Positions 9,292-18,518 of a DNA stretch of 64,000 nucleotides are shown here, in pieces; position 1 is the stretch's first letter; every line of letters starts with the position of its first letter. The stretch covers positions 33,816 through 97,815 of the forward strand of contig NZ_JAVIFX010000031.1 of the NCBI RefSeq assembly GCF_031157255.1, read 5' to 3'. Under the pieces are notes generated by a model, which searched no databases, was not told where the DNA came from, and saw only the letters and a list, made by a program, of their open reading frames with translations. This stretch comes from Bradyrhizobium sp. LHD-71 (GTDB lineage: Bacteria; Pseudomonadota; Alphaproteobacteria; Rhizobiales; Xanthobacteraceae). A program made the position numbers and the translations under genes.

Positions 9292-10169
9292 ACGCGCGTA
9301 CTCCGCGACTGAGGATCAAGAATGTCGCGCAGGCCGTCGCCGAGCAGGTTCAGGCCAAGCACCGTCAGGAAGATTGCGAGGCCCGGGAAAATCGACAGCC
9401 ACGGCGCGGTCGTAATCTGGTCGCGCGCCTCCGACAACATGCTGCCCCAGCTCGGATAGGGTGGACGGACGCCAAGACCGAGGAACGAAAGCGAGGCTTC
9501 GGCGAGTACCGCGCTGCCAAGACCCAGCGTACCGATGACGATGATGGGCCCGAGCATGTTAGGCAACAGCTGCGTGACCATGATGCGCAGGTTACCGTAC
9601 CCCAGCACCTTGGCCGCCTGCACATATCCCTGGCTCTTGAGCGACAGCGCCGATGCCCGGGCGATCCGGCAACTGAACGACCAGTTGGTAAGCCCGAGCG
9701 CGATCAGAAGGCTGGTCAGGCCCGGTCCCAGGACGGCCATGATCGCGAGCGCAAAGATCAACGAGGGGATCGCCAGCATGAGATTGGTCAGGCCGTTGAC
9801 GAAGTCATCCCACCAGCCGCCGAGATATCCGGCCGTCAGTCCCAGGCTCACGCCGATGAACGTGTTGATGAGCTGCGAGACGATGCCGACGGTAAGCGAG
9901 ATCCGCGCACCGTGCACGACGCGGGAATAAATATCCCGTCCCTGCGCATCGGTGCCGAACCACCACGTCCAGCTTGGCGGCTCTTCGGCGTTCAACAGGT
10001 TCGCGTCCATCACCGGATCGGTGTGCGCGAGCCATGGCGCGAACAGGCCGACAAACACCGCGAGAGCAAACAAGGTGCCGCCGACGACAAGATTGAAGCG
10101 AAGCGGCACCAGCCGCCTGCGGGGCGTCGCGCTCTCAGCTGTATTTGATGCGGGGATCGATAACGACAT
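9288..10169 (-). CDS. Peptide ABC transporter permease, DppC type (system I)
   Basis: The 293-residue inner-membrane protein has a short cytoplasmic N-terminus, one TM segment (VVGGTLFALAVFVGLFAPW), the OppC N-terminal motif GTDAQGRDIYSRVVHGAR, and the DppC-type transport domain with an EAA-like loop (AAKVLGYGNLRIMVTQLLPN). It ends in the conserved LGLNLLGDGLRDILDP. It pairs with the DppB-type permease encoded upstream, whose frame it overlaps by 35 bases. The start could be a few codons downstream, because that long overlap is unusual for this operon. Confidence 0.93.
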   Translation of the reverse strand: MSLSIPASNTAESATPRRRLVPLRFNLVVGGTLFALAVFVGLFAPWLAHTDPVMDANLLNAEEPPSWTWWFGTDAQGRDIYSRVVHGARISLTVGIVSQLINTFIGVSLGLTAGYLGGWWDDFVNGLTNLMLAIPSLIFALAIMAVLGPGLTSLLIALGLTNWSFSCRIARASALSLKSQGYVQAAKVLGYGNLRIMVTQLLPNMLGPIIVIGTLGLGSAVLAEASLSFLGLGVRPPYPSWGSMLSEARDQITTAPWLSIFPGLAIFLTVLGLNLLGDGLRDILDPQSRSTRV

Positions 10170-11070
10170 AGAGCAGATCTACCAGTGCATTGACGATCAG
10201 GAAGAACAACACGGCCACAAGGATCGCACCCTGGACCGCGGGAATATCGCGTTGCAGCACGCTGTCGACCAGCAGCGAGCCGATACCGGGCCAGGAGAAC
10301 AGCTTCTCGACGACGACCGCCTGCCCCATCAGCGAGCCGAACTGCAGGCCGATGGTTGTCAGAATCAGCACAAGCGCGTTGCGCATCACGTGCCACTTCA
10401 CGACCCGGAGTTCGCTCATGCCCTTCGAGCGCGCCGTGCGCACGAAATCGGCGGTCATGATCTCGAGCACTGCAGCACGTGTCGTCCGCGCGAGAAGCGC
10501 CATAGGCGACACGCCGAGGGTGACGGCCGGAAGGATCAGATACATCAGCCCGCCGTCGCCATAGCCGAAGCTCGGCAGCCAGCCGAGCGTCAGCGCAAAC
10601 AGATACATCAACAGAAGCCCGAGCCAGAATTTCGGCATCGACAGGCCGGATACGGCGCCGATCATCGAAGCCATGTCGATGAGGCCGCCAGGTTTGAGCG
10701 CCGCGATGAAGCCGAGCGGCACGCCAACGACAATCGCAAACAGCATGGCGGCGAAGATCAGTTGCAACGTCGGCCACGCGCGCTTGGCGAGCATGCTCGT
10801 CACCGGCTCGCGAGTGCGGAACGACGTGCCGAAGTCGCCGGTGGCGAGCTTGCTCACGTAAGAGGCGAAACGCACATGCACCGGATCGTTGAGACCGAGC
10901 TCCTTCTGCATGCGCTCGGCGACCTGCGCATCGATCGCGCCGCGACCTTCATCGCTGAGCGCCGAGACGATACTGCCGGGGATGACGCTGAACAGCACAA
11001 AGATCAGCAGCACGACCGCGAGAATGGTCGGAACGATCTGCAGACTGCGCCGGATGGCAAAGGCTAGCAT
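10135..11070 (-). CDS. Peptide ABC transporter permease, DppB type (system I)
   Basis: The 311-residue permease begins MLAFAIRRSLQIVPTILAVV, the standard DppB amphipathic opening and first TM segment, and includes an extracytoplasmic loop GDFGTSFRTREPV. The EAA-type loop FVRTARSKGMSELRVVKWH contacts the ATPases. The C-terminus LVDLLYVVIDPRIKYS is characteristic. It follows the binding-protein gene after a 284-bp gap holding a large inverted repeat, an arrangement that usually lets the binding protein be made in excess over the membrane components. Confidence 0.93.
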   Translation of the reverse strand: MLAFAIRRSLQIVPTILAVVLLIFVLFSVIPGSIVSALSDEGRGAIDAQVAERMQKELGLNDPVHVRFASYVSKLATGDFGTSFRTREPVTSMLAKRAWPTLQLIFAAMLFAIVVGVPLGFIAALKPGGLIDMASMIGAVSGLSMPKFWLGLLLMYLFALTLGWLPSFGYGDGGLMYLILPAVTLGVSPMALLARTTRAAVLEIMTADFVRTARSKGMSELRVVKWHVMRNALVLILTTIGLQFGSLMGQAVVVEKLFSWPGIGSLLVDSVLQRDIPAVQGAILVAVLFFLIVNALVDLLYVVIDPRIKYS

Positions 11071-11157
11071 CTGGTCGTACCGCCCCGCTTCAACAGGTTC
11101 GCGATCGAGCGGAGCTATCGCGCATAGGCCCCTCGGAGATCACAACCAACTCGGCGG

Positions 11158-11288
11158 GCTCCCTCTCCCCGCTGGGGAGAGGGTTGGGGTGAGGGGCAGT
11201 GACGCCGATAGTGCCGCACAGAAGTTCGGTCTTCGCATCATGACCTCCGAACGCCCTCACCCTACCCCTCTCCCCCGGGAGAGGGAAT
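11158..11288. repeat. Intercistronic inverted repeat (two head-to-head CCCTCTCCCC elements)
   Basis: The element at 11158-11197 contains CCCTCTCCCC, GCT and GGGGAGAGGG, itself a hairpin, followed by TTGGGGTGAGGGGC. A near-inverse copy lies at 11250-11287. The two copies can pair with each other over about 35 bases or fold separately. It lies between the binding protein and permease genes of one operon, where REP-type hairpins commonly stabilise upstream mRNA. No gene is visible in the gap. Confidence 0.85.
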
Positions 11289-11354
11289 CCTGCCGAGGGT
11301 TTGGCGGCCTCTTGTCCATATGCGATGCCCTGCGCGATGGAGCCACAACGCAAG

Positions 11355-12944
11355 TCATTTCGCAGCAGGCGAGCTGGCATCGACCCAGAGGTCTTCGACG
11401 TTCTGGTGCGTCAGTTCGGTTGCATTCAGCTGGATGCCCTTGAGCCAGGGCTGCACGGCCATGACCGCCTTGTTGTAATTGAAGAACCATACCGGAGCTT
11501 CTTCATAAAGCAGCGCGTTCGCCTTCTGCAGCAGCTCGTCCCGCTTGGCGGGATCATCGGCCTGGCCTGCCTGATCCAGCAGCTTGTCGTACTCGGGATT
11601 CTTGAAATTGTTGTAGTTGCAGGCCGACTGCGGCGTCGCCGAATGGAAGCACTTCAAAGAAGCCTGCGGATCGGGTCCGGTGGCCATAGAATAGATGAAT
11701 GCCTGGAAGTCGCCATTGCGCGCGACCTCCGCAAGCACCGCCGTCTCGACCTGCTTGACCTTCACCTTGATGCCCACCCGATCGAGCATAGGGATGATGG
11801 CCTCGACGATTGGCAAGCCCCAGCTTTCGTTCGCGCTGGCGGTCCACTCGAACTCGAAGCCGTTGGGATAGCCGGCCGCGGCGAGCAACTGCTTGGCCTT
11901 CGCCGGATCAAATGGATAAGGCTTCAGCGCCTTGTCGTAGACCGGCGAAGTAATCGGCAGCCAGCTCGTGGCACGATAGGCCTTGCCCTTCACGAGCTTG
12001 TCGATGATCAGCTGGGCATCGATCGCATAGTTGATGGCCTGCCGGACGCGCTTGTCTGAGAATGGCTTGAAGGACGGGTTCATCCCCATGTGCCGGGTGA
12101 ACACCTCCGGCACCTCGACGATGGTCCCCTTCAAGTTCGGATCGGCCTGATATGCGACGTATTGGGCAGGGCCCAGCACCGACGTATCGATCTCCTTGTT
12201 GCGGAAGGCGACGTCGCGCGCTGCCGCCTCGCTCATGACGGACACCACCAGCTTGTCGGCGTATGGCTTGCCCGGTTTGTAAAATTTCTCCCACCGTTCC
12301 ATCACGATCCGCGATCCCGGAACGTGCTCGACGAACTTGAACGGTCCGAGACCGATGGGCTTCTGGATGTAGCTCTCCTTCGCGCCCTCATCGGCCGGAT
12401 AGATCGAGGTCGTCGCGGTGAAGAAGTAGAATCCCGGATTCACTTTCTCGGTCAGCGTCATCTCAAGTGTGAAATCGTCGATCTTCTTCAGGCCGGAAAT
12501 CTCCTTCGCCTGCCCCTTCTCAACCTCCGCCGCGCCTTTGATCAGACGCACATAGCGCGCACCGGGAAAGGCCTTGGTGCCATCCATGATGCGATTGAAA
12601 CTCCAGATGACGTCGTCAGCCGTCATCTTCCGGCCGTTGTGAAAGAAGGCATCGTCCCTCAGCTTGAACGTATGGACGAGGCCGTCCTCCGAAACCTTCA
12701 CATCCTTGGCAAGCTCCAGAGCGGGCTGACCCGCTGCGGAGTCCCACGCGTAGAGGGAGCGATGCAGGCCCTTGGCGAAAATCTCGTCCTGCGCGCGCTG
12801 CGTCGTGTGGATATCCATGCTGGAAAAGCTCGATCCGTAAGGCGCAGTCATTCGGATCGTGCCGCCGGTGCGCGGTGTTTGCGCCATAGCTGTAGCGGTC
12901 AACGCCAGTCCCAGTGAAGCCGCAACGACGATCCTGCTGAGCAT
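11355..12944 (-). CDS. Peptide/oligopeptide ABC transporter periplasmic substrate-binding protein (system I)
   Basis: The 529-residue protein is a cluster C (SBP_bac_5) binding protein. A signal peptide covers about residues 1-21 (VVAASLGLALTATAMA, cleavage before QTP). The family landmarks follow: RDDAFFHNGRKMTADDVIWS, GLGPFKFVEHVPGSR, and KRVRQAINYAIDAQ-like segments (here DKRVRQAINYAIDAQ). It is the first gene of the minus-strand operon with two permeases and two ATPases. The start has a GGAGGA Shine-Dalgarno sequence, and a perfect 17-bp palindrome lies 24 bases upstream. It captures a peptide-like ligand in the periplasm; the ligand is not deducible. Confidence 0.94.
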   Translation of the reverse strand: MLSRIVVAASLGLALTATAMAQTPRTGGTIRMTAPYGSSFSSMDIHTTQRAQDEIFAKGLHRSLYAWDSAAGQPALELAKDVKVSEDGLVHTFKLRDDAFFHNGRKMTADDVIWSFNRIMDGTKAFPGARYVRLIKGAAEVEKGQAKEISGLKKIDDFTLEMTLTEKVNPGFYFFTATTSIYPADEGAKESYIQKPIGLGPFKFVEHVPGSRIVMERWEKFYKPGKPYADKLVVSVMSEAAARDVAFRNKEIDTSVLGPAQYVAYQADPNLKGTIVEVPEVFTRHMGMNPSFKPFSDKRVRQAINYAIDAQLIIDKLVKGKAYRATSWLPITSPVYDKALKPYPFDPAKAKQLLAAAGYPNGFEFEWTASANESWGLPIVEAIIPMLDRVGIKVKVKQVETAVLAEVARNGDFQAFIYSMATGPDPQASLKCFHSATPQSACNYNNFKNPEYDKLLDQAGQADDPAKRDELLQKANALLYEEAPVWFFNYNKAVMAVQPWLKGIQLNATELTHQNVEDLWVDASSPAAK

Positions 12945-12967
12945 GACGTATCCTCCGATCGGCCGAG

Positions 12968-12984
12968 AACTTGTCTGACAAGTT
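12968..12984. promoter_or_regulatory. Perfect palindrome AACTTGTC-T-GACAAGTT, probable GntR/FadR-type operator
   Basis: Arms AACTTGTC and GACAAGTT flank a single T. The core fits TNGTNNNACNA, the half-site pattern bound by FadR/FCD-type GntR repressors. It is 24 bases before the start codon of the system I binding protein, a good position to block transcription start. No GntR-type gene is present in the window, so the regulator would be encoded elsewhere. Confidence 0.6.
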
Positions 12985-13175
12985 GATCACTCCAAACATG
13001 CCCTGCGCAAGAGGTTTTAGGACGGCAGTGCAGCCCCGGTCTCTTCGCATCTGCAGAATCCAGGCAAGACCAAGCCTGCAAGACTAGCCAAGCGGCGGTT
13101 GCCGTGAAAACGGTCAAGCGCTGCCGTATCAGTCGGCAAACTCGCCCATTCTCGCTGTTGCAAGCCCGCGCGCTT

Positions 13176-13201
13176 GGTGACACGATCAAGCGATCGTCAC
13201 C
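13176..13201 (+). promoter_or_regulatory. Hairpin just upstream of the system II operon
   Basis: GGTGAC-A-CGATC, then AAG, then CGATC-GTCACC can form an 11-bp stem with one bulged A. It ends two bases before the GGGGA that would serve as ribosome binding site for the permease starting at 13220. It could be a translational control hairpin or a DNA operator; the sequence does not decide between them. Confidence 0.4.
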
Positions 13202-13219
13202 TGGGGAATGCCGCCGGCG

Positions 13220-14137
13220 ATGGTCCGCTTCATTCTGCGTCGTGCCGCTCTCGGTCTGCTCGTTGCGCTCACGGTGATGACGCTTGCCTTCATGCTGACC
13301 AGACTGTCGGGCGACCTTGCGATTTCGATCGCCGGCCCTGGCGCCACGCAAGAGGACATCGAAATCATTCGCAAGGCCTACGGCCTGGATCAGCCGCTTT
13401 ACATCCAGTTTGCGAGCTGGATCAGCCGCGCGCTGGTGGGGGACCTCGGCAACAGCTACTTCTTCAAGGACAGTGTCTCGAACCTCATTGCGGCTCGGAT
13501 GCCGATCACCATGACGCTCGGTCTTGTCGGCTTGGGACTGGCGCTGCTGGTCTCAATCCCGCTCGGCACTCTGGCAGCGATGCGCGAAGGCACCTGGGTC
13601 GATCGCGCAGTGACTGTGGTCACCATGATCGGCCAGGCAACACCGAGCTTCTGGTTCGGGCTCATCCTCATGATCACCTTTGGGCTGACGCTGGGCTGGT
13701 TGCCAATCTCGGGAACCGGATCGTGGCAGCACTTCGTGATGCCGGGCATCGTTCTGGCGATGACGGCAACACCGGCCCTGACACGACTGACGCGTTCGGG
13801 AATGATCGAGGCCATCGCTTCGGATTACATCCGCACGGCACGCGCGAAGGGCCTGACGCGCCGCAGCATCATCTTCAAGCACGCACTTCGTAACGCCGCC
13901 ATTCCCGTCGTCTCGATCGCTGCGGTGCAACTTGGTTTCATGCTCGGCGGCTCGATCGTGGTTGAAACCGTGTTTGCCCTGCACGGAGTCGGCTTTCTCG
14001 CCTGGGAAAGCATCGCCAAGAACGACTTCCCGGTCGTTCAGGCCGTGGTTCTGGTGCTCGCCACCATCTACATCTGCCTGACGATGCTCTCTGACATCCT
14101 CAACGCACTGCTCGACCCGAGGATCAGGTCCACATGA
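13220..14137 (+). CDS. Peptide ABC transporter permease, DppB type (system II)
   Basis: Starting at the ATG at 13220 the protein is 305 residues (MVRFILRRAALGLLVALTV), the classic DppB opening. An ATG 12 bases earlier is possible, but the GGGGA motif would touch it. Family loops are present: GDLGNSYFFKDSV, TPSFWFGLILMITFGLTLGW, the EAA-type loop IRTARAKGLTRRSIIFKHAL and the end SDILNALLDPRIRST. It opens a plus-strand operon B-C-D-F-A whose genes all overlap. It forms the transport channel with the next gene product. Confidence 0.92.
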   Translation: MVRFILRRAALGLLVALTVMTLAFMLTRLSGDLAISIAGPGATQEDIEIIRKAYGLDQPLYIQFASWISRALVGDLGNSYFFKDSVSNLIAARMPITMTLGLVGLGLALLVSIPLGTLAAMREGTWVDRAVTVVTMIGQATPSFWFGLILMITFGLTLGWLPISGTGSWQHFVMPGIVLAMTATPALTRLTRSGMIEAIASDYIRTARAKGLTRRSIIFKHALRNAAIPVVSIAAVQLGFMLGGSIVVETVFALHGVGFLAWESIAKNDFPVVQAVVLVLATIYICLTMLSDILNALLDPRIRST

Positions 14138-15006
14138 GCATTGCCATCAGCCTGCCGCCGGTCAGAGTCAGGACATTCCGCGTCGGCAACGTCGGTTTCT
14201 GGATCGGAGTGGCGATTTGTTCTGTGGTCGTGCTCGCCGCCGTGGTCGGCAACGCGCTCGTTCCGCACGACCCATTTGCGCAGAACCTCAACAATCGCCT
14301 GGTGCCGCCATTCTGGATGGAAGGAAGCCAGCCGGACCACCTGCTTGGAACCGATCAGCTCGGCCGTGACTACCTTGCACGGCTCGTCTACGGCGCGCGT
14401 ATCTCGCTTTTGATCGGCATCACGACGATGATCGTATCGGGGCTGATCGGTACCACCCTCGGCATTCTTGGCGGATACTTCGGCGGGATCGTCGACGACG
14501 TGGTGCTGTTTCTCATCACCTGCCGCTTGTCGATTCCTGTGGTGCTCGTCGCGCTTGCCGTGGTCGGCCTGCTAGGGTCGAGCCTGACGCTGGTCATCTG
14601 CACACTGGGTCTTTTGTTGTGGGACCGGTTTGCCGTGGTCGCCCGCTCGACGACTATGCAGGTTCGCAGCCTTGACTATATGAACGCCGCCATGTGCGCC
14701 GGCGCCTCGACGCCACGGTTGCTGTTCCGCGAGATCCTGCCGAACATTGCCTCGCATCTTGCCGTGGTCGCAACGCTGGAGATCGCGCTGGCGATCCTCT
14801 TCGAGGCAACGCTCTCGTTTCTCGGTCTCGGAGTGCCCGCGCCGTTGCCGTCATGGGGTTTGATGATCGCCGAAGGCAAGGACTACATGTTCTTTTCTTC
14901 GTGGGTCATCATGATCCCCGGCGTCACCCTGTTCATCTTCGTCATGGGTGTGAACTTCGTTGGCGACGGACTGCGAAGCCTGCTTGGTGCGGAGCGACCG
15001 CGATGA
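14134..15006 (+). CDS. Peptide ABC transporter permease, DppC type (system II)
   Basis: The 290-residue permease starts with an ATG overlapping the preceding TGA (ATGA). It has the OppC/DppC motif LLGTDQLGRDYLARLVYGAR, TM segments through the middle, the EAA-type loop AAMCAGASTPRLLFREILPN and the C-terminal GVNFVGDGLRSLLG. It is the partner of the 13220-14137 permease. Compared with system I the order within the operon differs: here the binding protein is last, not first. Confidence 0.92.
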   Translation: MSIAISLPPVRVRTFRVGNVGFWIGVAICSVVVLAAVVGNALVPHDPFAQNLNNRLVPPFWMEGSQPDHLLGTDQLGRDYLARLVYGARISLLIGITTMIVSGLIGTTLGILGGYFGGIVDDVVLFLITCRLSIPVVLVALAVVGLLGSSLTLVICTLGLLLWDRFAVVARSTTMQVRSLDYMNAAMCAGASTPRLLFREILPNIASHLAVVATLEIALAILFEATLSFLGLGVPAPLPSWGLMIAEGKDYMFFSSWVIMIPGVTLFIFVMGVNFVGDGLRSLLGAERPR

Positions 15007-15989
15007 GCGCGCCGCTGCTGGAGATCGAAGACCTTTCAGTCACGTTCAATGAACGCATGGCCGCGGTTCGCAACGCCTCGTTCCGCATCGGCCGCGGTGA
15101 GACGCATTGCGTGGTCGGCGAATCCGGTTGCGGCAAGTCGGTCAGTGCGCTTGCGGTGATGAACCTGCTGGTGAGCGCCGCAAAGCGTACGGCGAAGCGG
15201 CTTTCGTTCGCCGGCGAGGATCTGCTGGCGATGCCGGAAAAGAGGATGGCGCAGCTCCGCGGCAACCGGATGGCCATGATCTTCCAGGAGCCGATGACCA
15301 GCCTGAACCCCGCCTATACCATCGGCTCCCAACTGACCGAATCCTACCGCCGTCATAAACGCGCGTCGCAACGCGATGCCACAGCGCGCGCCGTCAAACT
15401 GATGGGACGCGTCGGCATCACTGCACCGGAGATGCGGCTCGGCCAGTTTCCGCATCAGCTCTCGGGCGGATTGCGCCAGCGCGTGATGATTGCGATGGCG
15501 CTGATGTGCGAGCCTGAACTGCTGATCGCCGACGAGCCGACAACGGCCCTGGATGTGACCGTACAAGCTCAGATCCTCCGTCTCCTGAACGAGCTTAAGG
15601 ACGAGTTCGGCCTCTCGATTCTTCTCATCACGCACGACCTCGGCGTGGTCGCCCGCGTCGCCGACAGCGTCTCGGTCATGTATGCCGGCGAGGTCGTTGA
15701 ACATACGACCGCTCGACAGCTGTTCGCCGACCCTCAGCATCCTTACACGCGCGGGCTCCTGTCCTGCATTCCGGTGCCTGGCAAGTCGCAGCGCGACAAA
15801 CCGCTTGGCAGCATACCGGGCGTGGTCCCGCAGGTGTCCGTCGGCTTCAGCGGCTGCGCCTTCCGCTCGCGCTGCGCATTCGCCGACGCCGATTGTGCCG
15901 GGACGATCAACACACAGACCGCCACCGCCGATCACAACTATCTCTGCCGGCTGACGCCGACGCGACAGAAGGAGCTTGCACGCGCTTGA
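15003..15989 (+). CDS. Peptide ABC transporter ATPase, OppD/DppD type (system II)
   Basis: The start is the ATG at 15003 ([15 protein letters not shown]), overlapping the permease stop as ATGA; the same frame is open for 309 bases upstream, but that stretch is inside the permease. The 328-residue ATPase has Walker [10 protein letters not shown]-loop [12 protein letters not shown], signature LSGGLRQR, Walker [13 protein letters not shown] and H-loop ITHD. The C-terminus carries [14 protein letters not shown], the oligopeptide ATPase Cys pattern. It forms one half of the motor of system II. Confidence 0.93.
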   Translation: MSAPLLEIEDLSVTFNERMAAVRNASFRIGRGETHCVVGESGCGKSVSALAVMNLLVSAAKRTAKRLSFAGEDLLAMPEKRMAQLRGNRMAMIFQEPMTSLNPAYTIGSQLTESYRRHKRASQRDATARAVKLMGRVGITAPEMRLGQFPHQLSGGLRQRVMIAMALMCEPELLIADEPTTALDVTVQAQILRLLNELKDEFGLSILLITHDLGVVARVADSVSVMYAGEVVEHTTARQLFADPQHPYTRGLLSCIPVPGKSQRDKPLGSIPGVVPQVSVGFSGCAFRSRCAFADADCAGTINTQTATADHNYLCRLTPTRQKELARA

Positions 15990-16990
15990 ATAGTCCGGCT
16001 GCCATCGAGGTTCGCGACGTTCGCCAGGAGTTCCGCGTCAGCGGCGGCATGTTCGCCGCGGCACGCCACGTCGTGGCGGTCGATGGCGTCTCATTTTCGG
16101 TGCCTGCGGGACGTGTGCTTGGCATCGTCGGAGAATCGGGGTGCGGAAAATCGACACTCGCGCGATTGATCCTCGGTCTGCTTGCGCCGACGTCCGGCGA
16201 CGCGCTCGTTTACGGCCAGCGCCTGGCGGCGCTCGACCGCAAGGCTCGCGCGAGGCTGATCCAACCGGTGTTTCAGGACCCCTTCTCCTCCCTCAATCCG
16301 CGTCAGACGATCCAGGAGATCGTTTCGCTGCCGCTGGTCGCGCAAGGCTCTTTCGAAGCGCCCGAGATTACCCGGCTGACCAACGAGATTCTCGATCGCG
16401 TTGGCATCGCCCGGGCGATGGCCACGCGGCTGCCGGCAGAGCTCTCGGGCGGACAGCGCCAACGCGTAGCGATTGCGCGCGCCCTTATCATCAAGCCGAA
16501 GGTGGTCGTTTGCGACGAGCCAACCAGCGCGTTGGACGTCTCCGTGCAGGCCCAGATCCTCAATCTGCTTGCCGAGCTGCGGCGCGAGTTCAATCTCACC
16601 TACATCTTCATCAGTCACAACCTTGCCGTCATCGAGCATGTCGCGAGCACAGTTGCCGTGATGTATCTCGGCCGCATCGTTGAAATGAACGAGACCGACG
16701 TACTGTTTCGCTCGCCCCGCCACCCTTACACGCGCGCGCTGCTCGACAGCGTTCTCACACCGGAACCCGATCTCGGGATCCCGGATGTCGGCCTTGGCGA
16801 TGCCGTCCCTGACCCATCCCGCATTCCGGCAGGCTGCCGCTTCCATCCGCGCTGCCGCATGGCGGTCGAACGATGTCAACGCGAGCCGCCGAAGCCGGAC
16901 CTTGCGGCGCCCGACGAGATGGTCGAATGCCACCTTGCGAACCAGGACAATCCGTTTCAACTCGTTGGAGGTCAGTATGCGCAGGGTTAA
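15986..16990 (+). CDS. Peptide ABC transporter ATPase, OppF/DppF type (system II), TTG start
   Basis: The best start is the TTG at 15986, which overlaps the upstream TGA (TTGA) and has AAGGAG about eleven bases before it; the protein then begins with [15 protein letters not shown] after the initiator and is 334 residues long. Motifs are Walker [11 protein letters not shown]-loop PVFQDPFSSLNP, signature LSGGQRQR, Walker B VVCDEPTSALD, H-loop ISHN (Asn follows the His instead of Asp) and CRFHPRCRMAVERC near the end. It is co-translated with its neighbours on both sides. Confidence 0.9.
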   Translation: MNSPAAIEVRDVRQEFRVSGGMFAAARHVVAVDGVSFSVPAGRVLGIVGESGCGKSTLARLILGLLAPTSGDALVYGQRLAALDRKARARLIQPVFQDPFSSLNPRQTIQEIVSLPLVAQGSFEAPEITRLTNEILDRVGIARAMATRLPAELSGGQRQRVAIARALIIKPKVVVCDEPTSALDVSVQAQILNLLAELRREFNLTYIFISHNLAVIEHVASTVAVMYLGRIVEMNETDVLFRSPRHPYTRALLDSVLTPEPDLGIPDVGLGDAVPDPSRIPAGCRFHPRCRMAVERCQREPPKPDLAAPDEMVECHLANQDNPFQLVGGQYAQG

Positions 16991-18500
16991 CTTCGCAGCC
17001 GCAATTGCTCTGGCATTCGCACTGGTGGCCCAAGCCGGACCCGCGTCCGCGCAGAAATCATCGGATACGTTGCGGATCGTCTTTCGTGACGCTGTGCCGA
17101 ACGTCGACCCCTACTACAACAGCCAGCGTACGGGCCTGATACTGGCGCACACGGCGTGGGATACGCTGGTGTATCGCGACCCGGAGACCTTCGACTTGAA
17201 GCCGTTGCTCGCGACCGAATGGAAGCTCGTCGACGACACCACGCTGGATTTCACGCTGCGACAAGGCGTCAAGTTTCATGATGGCAGCCCGTTCAGCGCC
17301 GACGATGTCGTCTACACGATCAATCTCGTCTCGAGCCCGGACAGCAAGGTCTCGACGCCATCGAACTACAACTGGATCGAGAAGGCCGAGAAGACCGGCG
17401 ACTATTCCGTCCGCGTCAAGCTCAAGCGCCCGACCCCCGCTGCCCTCGAATTCTTCGCGCTGGTCGTTCACATCTATCCGAAGGCCTATCGCGAGAAGGT
17501 CGGCCCCGAAGGCTACGCCAAGGCGCCGGTCGGCGCCGGCCCGTACAAGATCACCAAGCTCGAATCCTCTGCTTCCGTCGAGTTCGAGCGGTTTGACGGC
17601 TATTACGACAGCCCGAAGGGAAAGCCCGCAATCAAGAAGCTGGTCGTTCGCTTCGTCACGGACGCCGCCACGGAACTCACCGAGTTGCTCTCGCAACGGG
17701 CGGATTGGATCTGGAATCTCAATCCCGATCAGTTCGACAACGTCAACAAGGTCCCGTTCCTGCAGGCTGTTCGGCAGGAATCGATGCGCATCGGCTATTT
17801 GTCGATGGATGCGGCCGGACGGACGGGGCCTGAGAACCCGCTCACAAACCTGAAGGTCCGTCAGGCGATCTGGCATGCGATCGACCGGCAGGCGATTGCC
17901 GACAAGCTCGTGACCGGCGGCAGCCGCGTGCCGTTGGCGCCCTGCTTCCCGACACAGTTCGGCTGCGACGGCGAAGCCGCCGTCAAGTACGACTACAATC
18001 CGGCGAAGGCCAAGGCGCTGCTGGCGGAGGCCGGCTTCCCGAATGGCTTCGAGGTCGAACTGGTGACGTACGTGCTCCCGCAATGGGCGGCGTCAGCGCA
18101 GAGCTACCTGCAGGCCGTCGGCATCAAGGCCAAGATCTCGCAGTTGCAGGTCGCCGCCGCCATCCAGCGCGCGCAGAAGGGTGAGAACCCGCTCTATTTC
18201 GCAAGCTGGGGCAGCTACTCGGTGAACGACGTGTCGGCAATCCTGCCCAACTACTTCGCCGGCGGCAACGAAGACTATTCGCGCGATCCTGAGCTGATAA
18301 AGCTGGTGCAGGAAGGCGGCTCGACCAACGATCCGGCCGCGCGCAAGAAGGCCTACGCGAAGGCGATCAAGCGCGTCACCGAACAGGCGTACTGGATGCC
18401 GATGCCGACTTACGTCACCACATACGGCTTCTCGAAGACGCTCAGCTTCAAGCCCTATCCGGACGAACTGCCGCGATTTTTCCTGGCCAAGTGGAATTGA
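16977..18500 (+). CDS. Peptide ABC transporter periplasmic substrate-binding protein (system II)
   Basis: The ATG at 16977 has a GGAGG ribosome binding site and opens inside the end of the ATPase gene (14-base overlap). The frame is open further upstream, but that part lies within the ATPase. The 507-residue protein has a signal peptide (NFAAAIALAFALVAQAGPASA, written here as residues 4-24, cleaved before QKS) and SBP_bac_5 landmarks: RQGVKFHDGSPFSADDVVYT, APVGAGPYKITKLE and KVRQAIWHAIDRQAI. It is the last gene of the system II operon. The ligand is unknown; peptides, opines or glycosides are all bound by members of this family. Confidence 0.93.
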   Translation: MRRVNFAAAIALAFALVAQAGPASAQKSSDTLRIVFRDAVPNVDPYYNSQRTGLILAHTAWDTLVYRDPETFDLKPLLATEWKLVDDTTLDFTLRQGVKFHDGSPFSADDVVYTINLVSSPDSKVSTPSNYNWIEKAEKTGDYSVRVKLKRPTPAALEFFALVVHIYPKAYREKVGPEGYAKAPVGAGPYKITKLESSASVEFERFDGYYDSPKGKPAIKKLVVRFVTDAATELTELLSQRADWIWNLNPDQFDNVNKVPFLQAVRQESMRIGYLSMDAAGRTGPENPLTNLKVRQAIWHAIDRQAIADKLVTGGSRVPLAPCFPTQFGCDGEAAVKYDYNPAKAKALLAEAGFPNGFEVELVTYVLPQWAASAQSYLQAVGIKAKISQLQVAAAIQRAQKGENPLYFASWGSYSVNDVSAILPNYFAGGNEDYSRDPELIKLVQEGGSTNDPAARKKAYAKAIKRVTEQAYWMPMPTYVTTYGFSKTLSFKPYPDELPRFFLAKWN

Positions 18501-18518
18501 GGCATAGCCGCCGCGGCG

